Assembly: GCF_008831285.2 (NCBI RefSeq)
Contig: NC_045142.1
Span: 13,346,716 to 13,410,715, forward strand
Length of the DNA stretch: 64,000 bases
DNA from: Nymphaea colorata
Taxonomy: Eukaryota > Streptophyta > Magnoliopsida > Nymphaeales > Nymphaeaceae
Reading direction: 5' to 3'
The position numbers and the translations under genes were made by a program. How positions within the stretch are numbered: position 1 is the stretch's first letter; every line of letters starts with the position of its first letter. Below the pieces are notes generated by a model. It saw only the letters and a program-made list of their open reading frames with translations, was not told where the DNA came from and did not search any database. Positions 35,860 to 48,130 of this stretch are shown here, in pieces.

Positions 35860-36365
35860 ACCTGCCACAGCCATCACCCATCTCCAGCCAGCCACTGACA
35901 TCTTTGATAGCGGCAAACCACCATGGCAACTCGATGGCCACCAACTACTTCTTTGTAATCTCTATTCCTTCACTTTTTTTACATTTTAGGTTTGGTTAGA
36001 AAGGCAGCAGCTGTCTTTGGCAACCAGCACATCCACTAGCGGCATGACACCACTCGACGGCCACCAACTGGAAACGATTTTTGACTCTCTATAACCAAAT
36101 GTTTTTTTTTTCTCTATTCCTTCACTTTTTTGACATTTTAGGTTTGGCTATAAAGGCGGCAGCCATCTTTGGCAACCAGCAAGCCCACTAGCGGCATGAC
36201 ACCACCATGGCAACTCAATGGCTACAGATTAGAAGCGATTTTTGTCTCTATCTAACCTGCTTTTTTTTGTGATCTCTATTCCTTCACTTTTTTGACATTT
36301 TAGGTTCGGCTAGAAAGGCAGCAGACATCTTCGGTGACCAGCAATCCCACTAGCGGCATGACATC
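35860..36365. repeat. Tandem repeat of about 150-160 bp, three copies plus a partial
   Basis: The marker CTCTATTCCTTCACTTTTTT recurs at 35,960, 36,112 and 36,274, each time followed by ACATTTTAGGTT(T/C)GG and CCACTAGCGGCATGACA. A half unit (ACCACCATGGCAACTCGATGG) precedes the first. The array abuts the gypsy integrase fragment. Confidence 0.85.
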
Positions 36366-36922
36366 GACCAAAACTCTAGTGGGTTTCTCTCTCTTGATTG
36401 TGTGTATGTGTGTGTGTGTAAGATCACATGTATATTTGTACATCTCTTTCACTCTATTTCCCTTAAGATCAAGGGTTTGGTTTCAGAGAAAGTGGGCCCT
36501 ACTAGCTCCACCAATGACAACATACAAGGCCATGGTCATTGCCATCCAGAAAAGCCTACTGTTACTCATATCATTTTGTACCTATTCATTATTTGTAGGT
36601 GTCATGACTTTATTTTTTTCTCTTATTTTTTAGGGGTTTGGTATTTTGGAAAGCTCATTGGAGCCAACAAGCAATGGTGATTCAGTTTTGAGAGAAAAAT
36701 TAGTGCAGATGTGCATACATATAGAAAACCTGTAGCAAGAACATGCAAAGAAAGTCATCATCATATATGTATGTGTCATTATCATGTATGCAATCTTTCT
36801 TATAAGATATAGTCAAAATAAGAACCTGAAAAACATGGACATCATGGCCATCATGCACATACATAAATGCCGATCTATATGAGACCACCAAATGGAAGTT
36901 TCATGTACTATGACACCACTTG

Positions 36923-36923
<1 letters not shown>
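36366..36923. other. No gene recognised
   Basis: Short frames only. (TGTG)n-like stretch near 36,403-36,420. Confidence 0.4.

Positions 36924-36988
<65 letters not shown>
36924..36988. repeat. (AT)n microsatellite, about 64 bp
   Basis: Uninterrupted AT dinucleotides. It lies next to the end of the inverted LTR-like repeat. Confidence 0.95.
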
Positions 36989-36991
<3 letters not shown>

Positions 36992-38544
36992 GTATACAAT
37001 ACTTACTATCAAAGGTATCACACCCTAACACTTTGACCCTCAAATAACTCTTTTTCTTTTTGTTAAAACATAAATTTGAGGTGCTACGACTCAACGATTC
37101 AAAAGGAAAGGAGATATGCAAATCATGACAATGGGGCAAACTTTCCATTATATAATAAATTTCGTTCATACAAAAACACTTCATATTTCTTAATAACACA
37201 TATGATAAAAATACCCCAAAACCACAACATTGATGCCTAACAAAAATATGACATCAAAGAGTCCTAAACATGACGCACCGACACTACAATAGACCCAAAA
37301 TCTCCACAGTATGATGTGAATTGAGCCATCTCATCAACTTCCTGCCCCAGGTTAGCCAAAACCTAAAAAAGTAAACAACAGAAGGCTTAGCCTTCGCAGT
37401 ATGGTAACAAACCAGATAAATCCCTAACCCTCTAAGTTAATGGCTCAAATTTGGGATATAACAAATACGAAAATAAAACACTATCATGTCATGATAGGAG
37501 CATGTAGTCATATGACTTGTCATGGAACCCCCATACCTATAACACGACATGTAAAGACTACTCAATGGCCACAATTAACACATTTAATTATCACATTCAC
37601 TTCATGTATATTCACTTCATTTACATACACTTCATTTACATTCTTTTCATTTTCAATCATTTCATTTACATTAGCTTTAGTGAACTGACAGTTCATGTGG
37701 GTGCAAACACAGGCACGTACACGCCACGGGCGACTTACAATAGGGAGACAACCATAGTAGTTGCCCAAAACGATAAGGATCCGTTCACCATGCAGCGGTA
37801 GAGCACTCATCCATGGTGTGTGAATTCCAAGGAGAGTTGCTCAGCCATCCCTATGACACCTAGGTTGGGAATGCGGGAGCTCTACGCTCCAAGCACATCA
37901 CACATCAATATCTTGAGGCCTTGCACCTAGGGGCGGAGCTAGGATTTTTTTCAGGGGCAGGCCAAACGGCCCAACGAACTATATTATATTATATTATTTT
38001 ATTTTATATATTTATATATTTATATATATATATATATATATATACTCACACACTTTAGATAATACTTGCAAACCACGGTATAGTAGAAGTGAACATATGT
38101 TGTATATAATTGCCCACGTCATGAACGTGAAGCGCGACTTGTCCTACGGCACATTTAATAATTGTTTGTGTCATTAGTACAAAGTGTGATCTGTCCTCAG
38201 CAGATAAGGTGCTCTATTTCTATTGCAGTGACGTAAGTGTGAGCAGTGAGCACAAGATGGACATACAAATATCACAACTCAAAATATAGCAAACAAATAC
38301 ATCTATAAACTCCAAAACCAAAACATGTTACTTACCTAAAACAATAAGTTTTGTATTCTTTCTATGTAACACAATCAGCTTTTGCTTATGTTTTTATTGA
38401 AAATAGTTACATATCATCATTCATTCACCTGCACAATAAAATATAAACAAAAACTACATCATTTATTATTGAAACTAATAATGACTCAGATAAACATTAA
38501 TATAAAAGTGATGCAACAAAATACTTTACTTATTGCAATTGTGT

Positions 38545-40926
38545 TCTACCACTTTTCATCTTGTAAAAGGCATCAATAATATCATTGGAATCAAACATTT
38601 GAGCAATTTCTTTCTCAATATAAAAAAACAAACAATCTACAAAGAATTCATCCTCCATTTTGTTGCGCAACCTTGTTTTAATAAGCTTCATAACAGATAA
38701 TGTCCTTCTGTGGTTGTAGTGGAGACAGGAAGCGTTAGAATGAGACTAAGCAACCTGTAGACATAAGCATATCATTTACTTTTTCTACTACATACCATTG
38801 TTTGACATATATCTGATAGTGTACCTAAATTTTGAAAACTTTGATGTTGAACAATATCATTCTTATAATGTCTCAACTAATAATTTAAACTCATAAGATC
38901 TGAGTCTAGAAAATCTTCATGATAAAACTTCTCTGCAAGAGTGTATGCATCTAATGCATTAAATGACTCATATTGATCTCTAGGGTTGAATGTCGACATC
39001 AAACGTAGCATTTCCATAGAATTTTCTTTAAATCTACTATCCAACTCTATCAGCTGAGAAGCAATGGCAGCAATAAAAATATCAACATGTTAATGATGTC
39101 TCACTATAATAAAATTACATTCATGACGAGAACGTGATCATCTAACAAAATATTAAACATCCATATTTGGAATAGGGATATCATCTGTCATACAAACTGC
39201 TCTCATAGTATCTATAAATGAATCTCAACTATTCTCCTTAAATTCTTGTAGGAAATTTTTTGAAATATAAACTATAGCCATTGCATTTAAAATGTTTTGT
39301 CTTTGCCTTTACAATGATTGACAAAGACTATCACTCTGTCCCAAAATTTGTTTTGCCAAGTGTAAAATAAATACAAAGTCAAATGATGTGATCATATCGT
39401 AAGCTGAAAGACCTTCACCACGTATTTGATATGTTGATTCATTATCTCTTAAATTTTCCAATACTACACATGTTGCATTAAACATTTTTATTAAAATGCA
39501 CATAGACAAAAAATGAGATCCTCATCTAGTATCACCAGGCCGCTGTAGTGATTCAATTTGATTAAGTTCTCTTCCTGTTTTAAGTTAATCTGTAGCAATT
39601 CTAAATGCAAATTCTTTTGCTTGAGCTTCATGCAATTCATCATTATGTTTATTGCTTACACTAACAATATTAATTACATATGTTAACTGTTCAAAAAATT
39701 TATGAACATGGTCAACTTCTTTTGAAGTTGCAACAAGTGCAAGTTGTAATCTATGAGGAAAACAATTAACATAAGGACATTCATTCAAAACTAGTGCTTG
39801 CAATCCATTCCATTCACTTCGCATATTACTAGCACCATCATATCCTTGACCCCGTATATCTTGAATGCTAAGATTATGTTGAGACAACAAAGTACAAATT
39901 GCATTCTTCAAAGTAACTATTGTAGTATCCCTTACATGCACAATATCTAAAAATTGCTCTTCAACTTGACCTTGCTTATTAACAAATCTAAGAACAACAA
40001 CCATTTGCTCTCTCTTGGACTCATCTCGAGCTTCATCAATAATAATACAATATTTGACATCATCAATTTCTTTTATAATTTTGGCTCTCACTTTACTTAC
40101 AAAATATGTAAAAAAAATTTCTGAACTATTGGTGATGTACATTTAGCATTCTTTGGGGCATTATCCAAGATAAGTTATGTAACTCTGTCATTATAACTAG
40201 CTAAAGTTTTAATGAGATCAATAAAGTTACCTAGATTTAATGAACTTGAACTTTCATCATGGCCTCTAAAGCACAAGCTTGAAATGCTAACCAATGAACT
40301 GCATCTACAGATGCCTTCAATCTCAAGTGGTTGTTGTGAACAAGGTCTGAACTTTGTTTTTCAATCATTTTATCTGTGTGTTTGCTTTGATGATTTAAGT
40401 CATTAAATGCTCGCACATTCATATTATGAGGTGAATTTTGACGTGTCCCTTCATGAGTATGAAATGTACATGTTTTCTCATTACCACTCACCCTCTTCCA
40501 AGCTCTGAATCCTTTACTAATAAATGGACTATCATTTGAATCTGGAGTACTGAAAAGATAACACGGCAAACAATATGCACTGTCTGTCTTGAGAGAACAT
40601 TCTAACCAAGAAAATTTTTGAAACCATGAAGCTTGAAATTGACGAGGATGATTTGAAGGACCTGACACTGGATATCTATAAAGTTTGTGCTGATATGTCT
40701 GATAATTAATATATGCTCGCCTAACTTCATCTCTCTCATTTATTGATATCTCACATATAGGACGTCGCAACCCTGGAACGTGCACGATGCTTTCTGCAGT
40801 TTCAATTTTTGAATACTTAGAAGGTGGAGAATCTGAGTAAAAAAGAACAACATCAAGAGCTTTCGGACTCGAACAACTAGCATTTTGGTTTTCTCCCCCC
40901 TTGGTTTTCTCCCTCCTGATCAACAA
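38545..40926 (-). pseudogene. hAT transposase, TTF zinc-finger/DUF4371 type, decayed
   Basis: N-terminal part (40,926-40,237): RRPICEISINERDEVRRAY, FQASWFQKFSWLECS and a TTF-like YCLPCYLF, then DLNHQSKHTDKMIEKQSSD. Middle part (40,142-39,585), the RNase H-like core: YCIIIDEARDESKREQM, GQGYDGASNMRSEWNGLQ and CFPHRLQLALVA. A later part (39,509-39,309) carries MCILIKMFNATCVVLENL. C-terminal traces of the dimerisation domain (LILTLPVSTTTTEGH, about 38,700) lack the expected FSA block. Frameshifts and stops separate these. Family is clear (zinc finger MYM-type protein 1-like plant proteins); the copy is dead. Confidence 0.88.
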
Positions 40927-42640
40927 CTTGTTTTTTTTTTAATAATCTTGAATATTTGTCATCATCTTCTCAATAAGCTAACACAAAAAACCTGAAAACA
41001 TACAATAAGATTTAAACATTTTAGATTATATTTGACACTTTATCTGGGAAAGATCATATTCTAAGCTAGGGTACTTGTCAAATTTTAAAGCATAGCAGGA
41101 TATTCATATTCTAAATTGGCACCCTGCAGAAGCTTTCAAGAAGATGTGCCCATTAGGAAGAACTTACAAAACAAATGTCTGACTTGGTGTGCTTTCTTCA
41201 GAGTGTCTAGTCTTGCTAATTAAGCCAGCTACGAACAGTACCCAAATTGCACATGCAGATCAAGCTCAAAATTAAGTTCAAACCACCTGAAAAGCAAGAC
41301 CAATCTATCACATTGTAACTTAGTCCCTCAATTGAGGGTATTCAAGTAGCAATAGTAAAAATTTGACTGTAGTTTCATATAACTGCAAACTGTCATCAGC
41401 ACAATCTTCTTTTTTGAAGAAAATATTGATATCCTAGTGGTTCAGAATTCCCCAGTTGAAACTCATACCTTGAAAAGATTATGAACCTATAAGAAACAAA
41501 AGCTTTTTTATTGTTTACATATTAATATTCATTAAAATTAATGATCTCTTTTTGGCTTATAAAATCTGATATATACTAAAGAAAACATGTTTTTTCTTGA
41601 TGTGGCTTATCGCGTCAGGCATGGCGATCGCATCCACACGATTAGTTTACCAAAATGTTTCAATGAGTACCAAAAAAGGAAAACCATAGGCCAATTTGGA
41701 CCTACAAACACTTTTTTCTTTTTAAAATAAAGAACAAGACTTCATTTTTATGGAATCGGCCTTGTTATTTTTTACAAGAATGACTATCTATTTAATATTG
41801 ATATTCTGTCCATACATCAATAGTAATTAACCTCAGGAACTGTTTTGCAAAAATTCCTAGAGAAGCCAATGAGTTCCATTAAAGCATGGAAGGAAATCAC
41901 CTGGGATTCTGGGAAAGAGGTACTTTGATGAGATGAGCTATGGCTATCAAGTATAGGAAAGGAATATTCAAACACACAAACTTGTCCATACCATGATTGT
42001 ATACTGCACATCCAAAACAAACAATGGAAGAACAAAAACTGCAATATTTTGACAAAGCACACAGATAGATTCATATATGGTTATGTTCCTGCTCCCTAGA
42101 TACTTATTGCCTAATAATTATATATTACAGGAATGAAGGTGAATTACATGTAAAAACCCTTAATTCAAACACTGATTGTGGCTTTTCTTCGAACCACTAC
42201 AGTAGGGATTTGAGCCTGAATTTTAAGCAACCTACTTAGGGAATCAGTAAATGGTAAAAACAGAGATTGGATCTTTACTCATTGTGTTGTTTATATAATA
42301 TAATTTCTAACAATTTTGAAGCAGGGGAGATATATAGCATTATTCCACCCTAATATATATCAATCATCGATAAGTTTAATATTCCACTGTAAAAAGCATA
42401 ACAGTAATAAATTGGGGTTATGTCCGACCAATTTTGATTGTTTAGTTCTGAATCAAAGCTAAAGATAATACAGCAGCACTGCCAAGATAGAATGAATCAA
42501 AAGCAATAGAATAGGGTGCAGACTGCAGTCACAGTAATAAAAGCATCCTCCCAAAGAAAAGGCAGAGCAGAAGCACAATAACTAAATGATACAGAGAAAG
42601 AGATGTTCACCTGTGAGCAGCAGAAGACACAAATGGCTAC
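40927..42640 (-). other. Leader or intron region of the TTF-hAT
   Basis: AT-rich sequence upstream of the transposase within the element. No coding frame or repeat recognised. Confidence 0.4.
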
Positions 42641-42849
42641 CTAGGGCTGCAGATGAAGGGAGGAAAAAAAGCTGAGAGAAAGATGGATGAGAGAGAAAAA
42701 AAAAAGTGTGGTAAATGCCATTGCCAATGGAATATGGACCTGGTGATTTCTGATGAGCAAATGCTGATTTGTTGACGCAATCTGCTGACTTCCGAGTCCC
42801 CTATGCTATGGGCCACGGAGGGAGTGAGCAAGAAAGAGCCAGGGTGTGA

Positions 42850-43020
42850 GAGAGAGGGCCCCTGTGTTGTGGTTGTGGGCCAGGGCAGGGAGGGAGAGTG
42901 CGAGAGAGGCCTGTGTTGTGGTTGTGCGCCAGGGCAGAGAGCGAGCAAGCGAGCAACAGCTAGAGAGGCCTGTACAGTGGTTGTGGGCCAGAGCAGGAGG
43001 GAGGGAGGGAGCGAGAGAGA
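42850..43020. repeat. Minisatellite of about 52-60 bp, three copies, in the TTF-hAT leader
   Basis: The segment GAGAGGCCTGTGTTGTGGTTG, or close variants, starts at about 42,851, 42,903 and 42,963, each time followed by TG(G/C)GCCAG(G/A)GCAG. Purine-rich, so long frames over it are artefacts. Confidence 0.75.
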
Positions 43021-44333
43021 GGGCGGGGCCGGTGAGCGACGGGTTGAGCCAAGACGAGCGGCGGGTGGGGTCAAACTAAAAAAAATTGATTTTTCAAATA
43101 TATATTTTTTTCCATGCGTTGGGTAGGGCCATGGCCAGCACCCCCCCCCACCACCATGCTCCGAGCAGATGAGACGAGTGGCGAGGGTGGGACATCTCCC
43201 AAACACATTGTCATAACCCACTGGTCTCACCTCTATGATTCTGTCTAACTTATCATTGGAAAAATACATTTAGAAAATAACTGGCTAGTACATGAGGTTG
43301 GTTCACTTCACGAGTGCACCCACACCTCCAAATGTCTCCACACGAGAGCTACACATATAGTCAGTATTATTAGCTACCCATCATAACTTTACTGGTACAA
43401 CTACTCTTCAAATTCATTCAATTGCATCATGCCCACCGTAATGCATACAAAACATATTACGACATTACATCAGTCAAACACATCAATCACATCTTTCAAA
43501 ACTTAGCCGAACCACAGAGAGTAGTTTTGGTTTGTGATTGGCTCGTGGCTATCTTATGCAATTATCATTCTAGGATGTTTTCTAATGCACAATCGGAGTC
43601 GAGGAAATACTCGACTCGATATCACACCTCATCTGTCCTAAGCAGTTATAATTGCTAGCATGCACATGAAATTGTGTAGTAATTTGAAAAACAAAACTAA
43701 TCTCATAATCATCCATTCACATGCATCCATTCATTCAACACAACACAATCATAGGATCTAACAATCTTGAAAGCATACATTCCAACTTTAGCCTCAGGCA
43801 AAAATTTGCCTGGAATGTCGCCATATTTGTTGTGCATCGCCAAAAGACCCAAAATTCCTCGAGCTTCGAATCTTATCGCTCAAGGTTTGCTCGACATGCC
43901 CAGTGTACCTGCAAACAAGGTCAAGCGATAAGATTTCTATTCGTTCTGCTTTACAGTGTATACAGGTTTGAAATTAAATCATTGAGGAATAGGGCATCGC
44001 CTCAAGAGGGTGTCGATGAGTAGTATTGGCCCATAAAGCCCTCTAATAGGACCCTTCCCAACTCTAGGAGGTTTGTGACCAAACAATTAAAACTCAAAAT
44101 TTCGATTCGACCTATCACTTGTATGTTTCTCACTTGTTTTCTTGGTTGAAGCGTCTTCCCAGTAATTATGGTTCCCAACTTACATACTCTTTCCCAACCA
44201 ATAATGCAATACGCAAATTGCCAATAGCATGCACCAGGTGTTCACAACAACGGTACTACACTTACGCTACGACATGAAAATCTCTACCATGCTTCCTAAC
44301 CACTTCAAAAATTAACCCATGCATGGCCAAGCA

Positions 44334-44391
44334 CAGGCCTAGCCAGCCAATCCCAGCCTGGCAGGCCCTGTTCGGCCAGGCTAGGCCTGCA
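44334..44391. repeat. Short GC-rich palindrome
   Basis: CAGGCCTAGCCAGCC on the left pairs with GGCCAGGCTAGGCCTG on the right. It sits exactly at the edge of the inverted LTR-like unit. Function unknown. Confidence 0.6.
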
Positions 44392-46860
44392 TCTATTTAT
44401 TTGTGAACAAAAAACAGGTAAATTTTCATATCAATATCTCTCTAGACCCTTACAAAATTTTCTGAGTTTTAGAGGGTACAACACTTAAACATGTTACACG
44501 TCCACAAAATTTGCTGAAAATTGAGCCTCAACTTCCTTGAAATAAAAGTAGTAAATCTCTCCCCTAAAACAGCTAGGATTAGAAATCGGTATTTTGCACT
44601 TTGAAAAATGAACCAAAAACTCATTTTTTTTAAAGATTTTCGTCAAAACAAATGCTTGCTCTACACAAATCAGATATGTCATTTCAACAATCAAAACTTT
44701 AGATCTGGTTTGATATTTTTAAATGGTCTTTCAAACTAGCTTATTTTCTAGCATAGAACAGAAAATAGGAAGTATTATTGTCATTGTCTGTTATCCTAGA
44801 AAAACAAACTATGTTAGCCTAAAATATACTATTAGCACTCAAAATATTAGAAAAAAAAAAACCTAGGCATGCAACCCTCAAAATCTATGATACTCTAGTA
44901 TATATATACATGTCTATTTGCGCCCTTCTTGCATTGTCGTTTTCAACAATAAATAGGTTGCAATAAAAGATTAAATACATAAGCAATTAATGAAAATAAA
45001 AGTCAAAACCTAACAAAAAGTGATGAGACGGCACTATATAAAGCTATCCACTTTGAGGCCCTACTGTTATTGTCTATTAGTGCATTGCAAGTGTCAATAC
45101 ACAATAAAAGTAGGGCCTTAAAAACATGATGTTGCACTTCCAAGTGATGTGTTCCAAAAAAGTTTTATTTATTAAGATAAATGTACATATACCACATGAT
45201 ATTTTGGTCACTTGATCACTTAACAAGGTGGTTTTATGAGTGGAAGCTCAGGGATACAACAAAACTTAAGGCACATCAATACATACATGTACATGCAATG
45301 TGTGTGTATGTATGTATGTATGTATTCCATATGTATGTACATGGAGGAAACTAGACCCCGAATAATCCTGACAATGGGACTCCTTATATTGGCCCTCTTC
45401 TTATTTCCCCCTATTAAATGACCCTTAATGAGAAAGTGAGGAGAGAGATCGAGGTTATTATGAAGTGCTAAAACCTAGAATAAAATATAAAGAATGAGTT
45501 TGACCCGTTCACTTTTGAGACTGCTTCTTTCAACCCCTTCCCTTCCCTCTTTTTTTATTCTTTATTTTCCTCTCTCCCTCGCCTAAGCTGCTCCTCTTGC
45601 CCTCCTTCCTCTGCTATCCTCTCTGCACCTATTTTCCCACTCTAAATTAAATAGGTGGATATTAGGAGGGGAACAGACGTAATATATATCAAGCGTGGTT
45701 TTCCCATGTATCCCAATCCAAACTTCATTAATTATGCATAATCTAGTGGTATGTGTGGATAGATTGAACGCAATTCTTGATAAAAATCAAGCTTTAGATC
45801 ATACAGTACTTCACCCGTGAAGGTTTGGTGCCCTGTGAATTGTTGAAATTTTTATATTTTTGCTTTTCCTTCTTTTGCCGAGATGTGTGATTTAAAACTC
45901 AGTGTTTGTTTGTTAAACTATGTAGGTTACATCTATCATGATGTTTGTCATCCAATTATTTTTATGATTTTGAAATAGGAAATACTAGCTAGGACAAGTA
46001 AAATTGGGGAACACCAATACACACACACACGTGTGTGTCTGTGTGGAGCTGATATCGTCTAGCCAGCTAGAGATCTGTCCAATCATGGGCCACCCAATAC
46101 AATGCATCAAGCGGATGCGATTAAACACACTGCCATGCAATGCATTACATGGCTCATGTTTCCTTAGAAGGCTTATGTTGGCTTTGGCATGGATTCTTCA
46201 TGTGCATGTTAAATGTACGGATAAGTACTTTGGACTTCCAAGATATGTATTATATTTCGGCTTTCCTTGATTTGTTGTCCTCGCTATGCCTTAAGTTTGA
46301 ACAGATTATTATCCTCCTGCCTCGATAGTTGGTTGAATTTGGCTTGCTTTCCTTGTTTGGAACAGCTTATGCTGCCTTCAAATGCCGATAGTGCAGATTT
46401 GATGCATTAACATAATTTTTAGTTGCTAGCCTTGAAGATAAGGATGTGGAGGGTTCAAATTCACGTCAAATATAGCGGTTACATGTCTACTTTGGCATTT
46501 AATTTTCGAGGATTAGATTTGGATTTAAATAAAAAAAATCCAAACTGCATCTGAATAATCAAGATTTGAATATTCTTGAAAGTCAAACACCCATCAGTTA
46601 TCCCTGAGGGGGTTGGCATACGGATGTGGAAGGGTATGATAAGTGGTCAGTTTCTTCGCATTCCTGGGGCATCAACTTCCTATACTATAAAAAGAGGGCA
46701 CTGAAAGAAGGCGTATACTTTGGGGGGATGGAGGGAAAGGTGGGGGTTTTGTCTCCTTCTGGGTGATAGGATAGAATACTCCTCCCGTTCACACAACAAA
46801 CACCCATCATATTCATTAAGGGGCATTCAGCTATCATCTTTGGTCTAAGATATGTGGATA
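44392..46860. other. Intergenic DNA without a recognised gene
   Basis: Contains a foldback at 45,053-45,121, a (TGTA)n stretch at 45,299-45,324, a C/T-rich block at 45,520-45,640 and an (AC)n/(GT)n stretch at 46,020-46,046. No coding frame supported. Confidence 0.4.
45053..45121. repeat. Foldback (hairpin) with arms of about 30 nt
   Basis: Left arm TTGAGGCCCTACTGTTATTG pairs with the reverse complement of the right arm (TTAAGGCCCTACTTTTATTG), with a loop of under 10 nt and a few mismatches or one bulge. It could be a tiny foldback element or a small-RNA precursor; the sequence alone does not decide. Confidence 0.6.
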
Positions 46861-47234
46861 TAGGGATGTCAACGGATCGAATATATCCTTAATCATCCGC
46901 TTTTTCGGATATTCACATATTCAGATTCGAAGTCGAATAAAGAAAAGTCATATCCGAATCTGAAATCTGATTTTACAATCCGAATCCGATCTAAATCCAA
47001 ATTTTGAACCGGATTTTGCCATTTTTCAAAATCTAATAGCATTAGATACAGGATATTTGTCTAAAAATGAATCCGGTCAGATATTTATGTATATCCGAAT
47101 CCGATCGGATGCCATTTATTAAATCCGAATCTGATTCGATTTCTTAAACGAATATTAAATTTTTTTCCATATCTGATTTTTTTTTATCGAATCGGTCGAA
47201 TATCCTATTCAAATTGGATATATTGACATCCCTA
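46861..47234. mobile_element. 374-bp hAT-like miniature element with ATCCGAAT array
   Basis: Begins TAGGGATGTCAA and ends TTGACATCCCTA, a perfect 12-bp terminal inverted repeat. The interior is packed with ATCCGAAT, CGGATAT and their complements. A 9-bp direct repeat ATGTGGATA lies at 46,852-46,860 and 47,239-47,247, the right copy displaced four bases from the element end. The TAGGGATG end resembles classical Ac-type hAT termini. Confidence 0.8.
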
Positions 47235-47889
47235 TGTCATGTGGATATAATATCGGATGTTTTTACTAAAATAGCAAAAGAACAATCCACATAAAATCTA
47301 TGGTTCATCAAACTAAGGATTTTATGTCACTTCATATCCATATTTTTTAATGATCTTCATTTTACACCAGGACATGGTATAATCTAATATGAAATGGGTG
47401 AGCGACTGATCTTAAGCCTATAGTTCTCAGGTCTTGAGGATCTAAGATCATTTAGACCTGAGACAATCAAATGCCAAAAAAAAAAGAACCTATACTGCAT
47501 TTGCATCCACTTGCTGATCAGGTTTGAATTTTCTTATTGAATCTTTCTATTCAAATAATGATTCACACCCAAGTTCTTGAACTTGGATCCTTATTGTAGA
47601 TTATGTATGAGCCATTGGCATCCGTGCCCAAACCGCTTAAGTTCTGTTCGTTTTGCAAGGACCACGGACTCCTAGTGAGCATATTTCAGCGACTTCCTCT
47701 TTGTTCTTACAACTTGATGGTAGAATATCTCTCCATTTTAAGAGGCTCGGTCCAAATGGTCCCAGCAAAATTTCTTCTCCTGTTCATACCCACTCTAGTT
47801 GTTTCTACTTTATATAATCATGCATAATAGGTTATCATTTAGGCTAAAAAAAAAAAGAGAGGTATATGACTCATGAATATGTGTATATA
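47235..47889. other. No gene recognised
   Basis: Short frames only, no repeats of note apart from an A-rich run near 47,475. Confidence 0.4.
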
Positions 47890-48130
47890 GGGTGAGCAGG
47901 ATGTTAACAACCATCGGCCCAGAAAAGAAACCCAACTTCATCTCCCCCACCACCAAAGAAAAAAAGAAAAAAGAAAAAAAGAAAAAACCAAAATTCCTCC
48001 TGCTTCAGAGTCTAGGGCTGCGTCAAAGACCTACATAGGGTGCAATACACCCTTCAAGTGTCGTGTTCTTACTATTTGCAGTTTTAGAAGAGTAGCGCCC
48101 AGAGGAATTGAATGGATGACACACTTTTTA
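47890..48130 (+). repeat. Dispersed repeat, copy 1 of 2
   Basis: Similar to 50,310-50,530 in the same orientation. Shared blocks include TAGGGT..AATACACCC followed by TT(C/A)AAG and GTG, then ACTATTT(G/A)CAGT. Moderately diverged, no coding capacity seen, element type unknown. Confidence 0.55.

Larger units (their letters stand above)
37928..43149 (-). mobile_element. hAT element of the TTF/DUF4371 type, right terminus degraded
   Basis: The left end TAGGGGCGGAGCTAGGATTT is a close variant of the CAGGGGCGGAGCCAG ends known from plant hAT elements. The decayed transposase lies on the minus strand at 38,545-40,926. The right boundary is set by homology: LTR-like flanking sequence ends at GGCCTTGCACC (37,927) and resumes at ACCACCATGCTCCG (43,150), matching CTTGCACCACC in the uninterrupted copy (complement of about 32,337). 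The right terminal repeat is not recognisable (a C-rich tract, 43,141-43,149). No clean target duplication was found. Confidence 0.7.
37016..44335 (-). repeat. Inverted copy of the LTR-like repeat, split by a hAT
   Basis: The reverse complement of 43,150-44,335 matches one 1.24-kb unit of 28,457-32,186 with internal deletions (for example GGGTTAATTTTTGAAGTGGTTA near 44,300). The reverse complement of about 37,016-37,927 plus 43,150-43,300 matches the tail 32,187-33,240. The two parts are separated by the TTF-type hAT. Unlike the plus-strand copy this one has a single unit. Confidence 0.8.

Noticed and set aside
42637-43269. 210-residue minus-strand frame
   Set aside because: Runs through the minisatellite and C tract of the TTF-hAT end and crosses the element boundary; composition artefact.
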